Assembly: GCA_031763025.1 (NCBI GenBank)
Contig: JASSKH010000009.1
Location: forward strand, 9,841,922 to 9,905,921
Source of the DNA: Macrocystis pyrifera
Lineage: Eukaryota; Sar; Phaeophyceae; Laminariales; Laminariaceae
DNA length: 64,000 nucleotides
Direction: 5' to 3'
The number at the start of each line of letters is the position of its first letter. Position 1 is the stretch's first letter. A program made the translations under genes and the position numbers. Below the pieces are notes generated by a model that saw nothing but the letters and a program-made list of their open reading frames with translations, did no database searches and was not told the DNA's origin. Shown here in pieces: positions 63,892-64,000 of the stretch.

Positions 63892-64000
63892 ATGGGACGC
63901 CCGCCGGAACAACCCGCAATAAATAGAGAACATCTACAGCGGCGGGAGAGCAGAACCTGCTTCGCCAGCAAAGACCCCGTCGCAGGAGTTTACCAGAGGG
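63892..64000 (+). CDS. Possible gene start at right edge
   Basis: ATG at 63,892 opens MGRPPEQPAINREHLQRRE, 'SRTCFASKDPVAGVYQR', and stays open to the window end. Too short to support more. Confidence 0.18.
   Translation, partial: MGRPPEQPAINREHLQRRESRTCFASKDPVAGVYQR

Overview
This is nuclear DNA from an intron-rich, GC-rich eukaryote. I infer a photosynthetic stramenopile, brown-alga-like. The grounds are many short exons in long repeat-filled GT-AG introns, Ala/Glu/Gly-rich coding sequence with poly-Gln and Gly runs, and abundant dispersed repeats. No marker in the window proves the taxon.

Layout. At the left edge (1-108, +) is what looks like the last few codons of a gene whose stop lies inside a small inverted-repeat element. 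From 35,570 down to about 9,007 (- strand) runs one very large gene for a C-terminal-motor kinesin (kinesin-14). I can place at least 21 exons: about 11 coiled-coil exons, a neck/first motor exon, and eight more motor exons holding the P-loop, switch I and switch II. Its introns make up over 85% of the span and are packed with repeats. Two one-base reading-frame discrepancies lie in neighbouring motor exons and cancel each other. A small three-exon candidate gene lies at 48,318-48,883 (+). A two-exon kelch-propeller gene (KLHDC10-like order of blades, with a roughly 450-residue low-complexity insertion) lies at 52,160-55,964 (-). The remaining sequence, 36-48 kb and 56-64 kb, is mostly repeats and unassigned sequence.

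Mobile DNA dominates. (1) Non-LTR retroelements that end in ATGAGTAC followed by a long poly(C) tract: a LINE (ORF C-terminus with a Cys/His motif at 61.5-62.4 kb and a decayed copy at 44.6-45.5 kb), and a shorter family ('B') whose last ~70 bases match the LINE tail. Most of the long poly(C)/poly(G) tracts here are their tails, and many copies sit end to end with a C tract on both sides. (2) About 25 copies of a ~110-bp hairpin MITE ('C'). (3) A tRNA-derived SINE ('D') with an A/T-rich tail, found twice inside MITE C. (4) A second short repeat ('E') with a tRNA-like B box, one copy inside SINE D. (5) Palindromic MITE-like families H, J and others, and an unclassified ~250-300 bp family G. (6) Many microsatellites and minisatellites.

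The best candidate for an undescribed system is the poly(C)-tailed LINE/short-element pair and its apparent habit of landing in existing C tracts. This rests on reading the sequence by eye; no search or alignment program was run.
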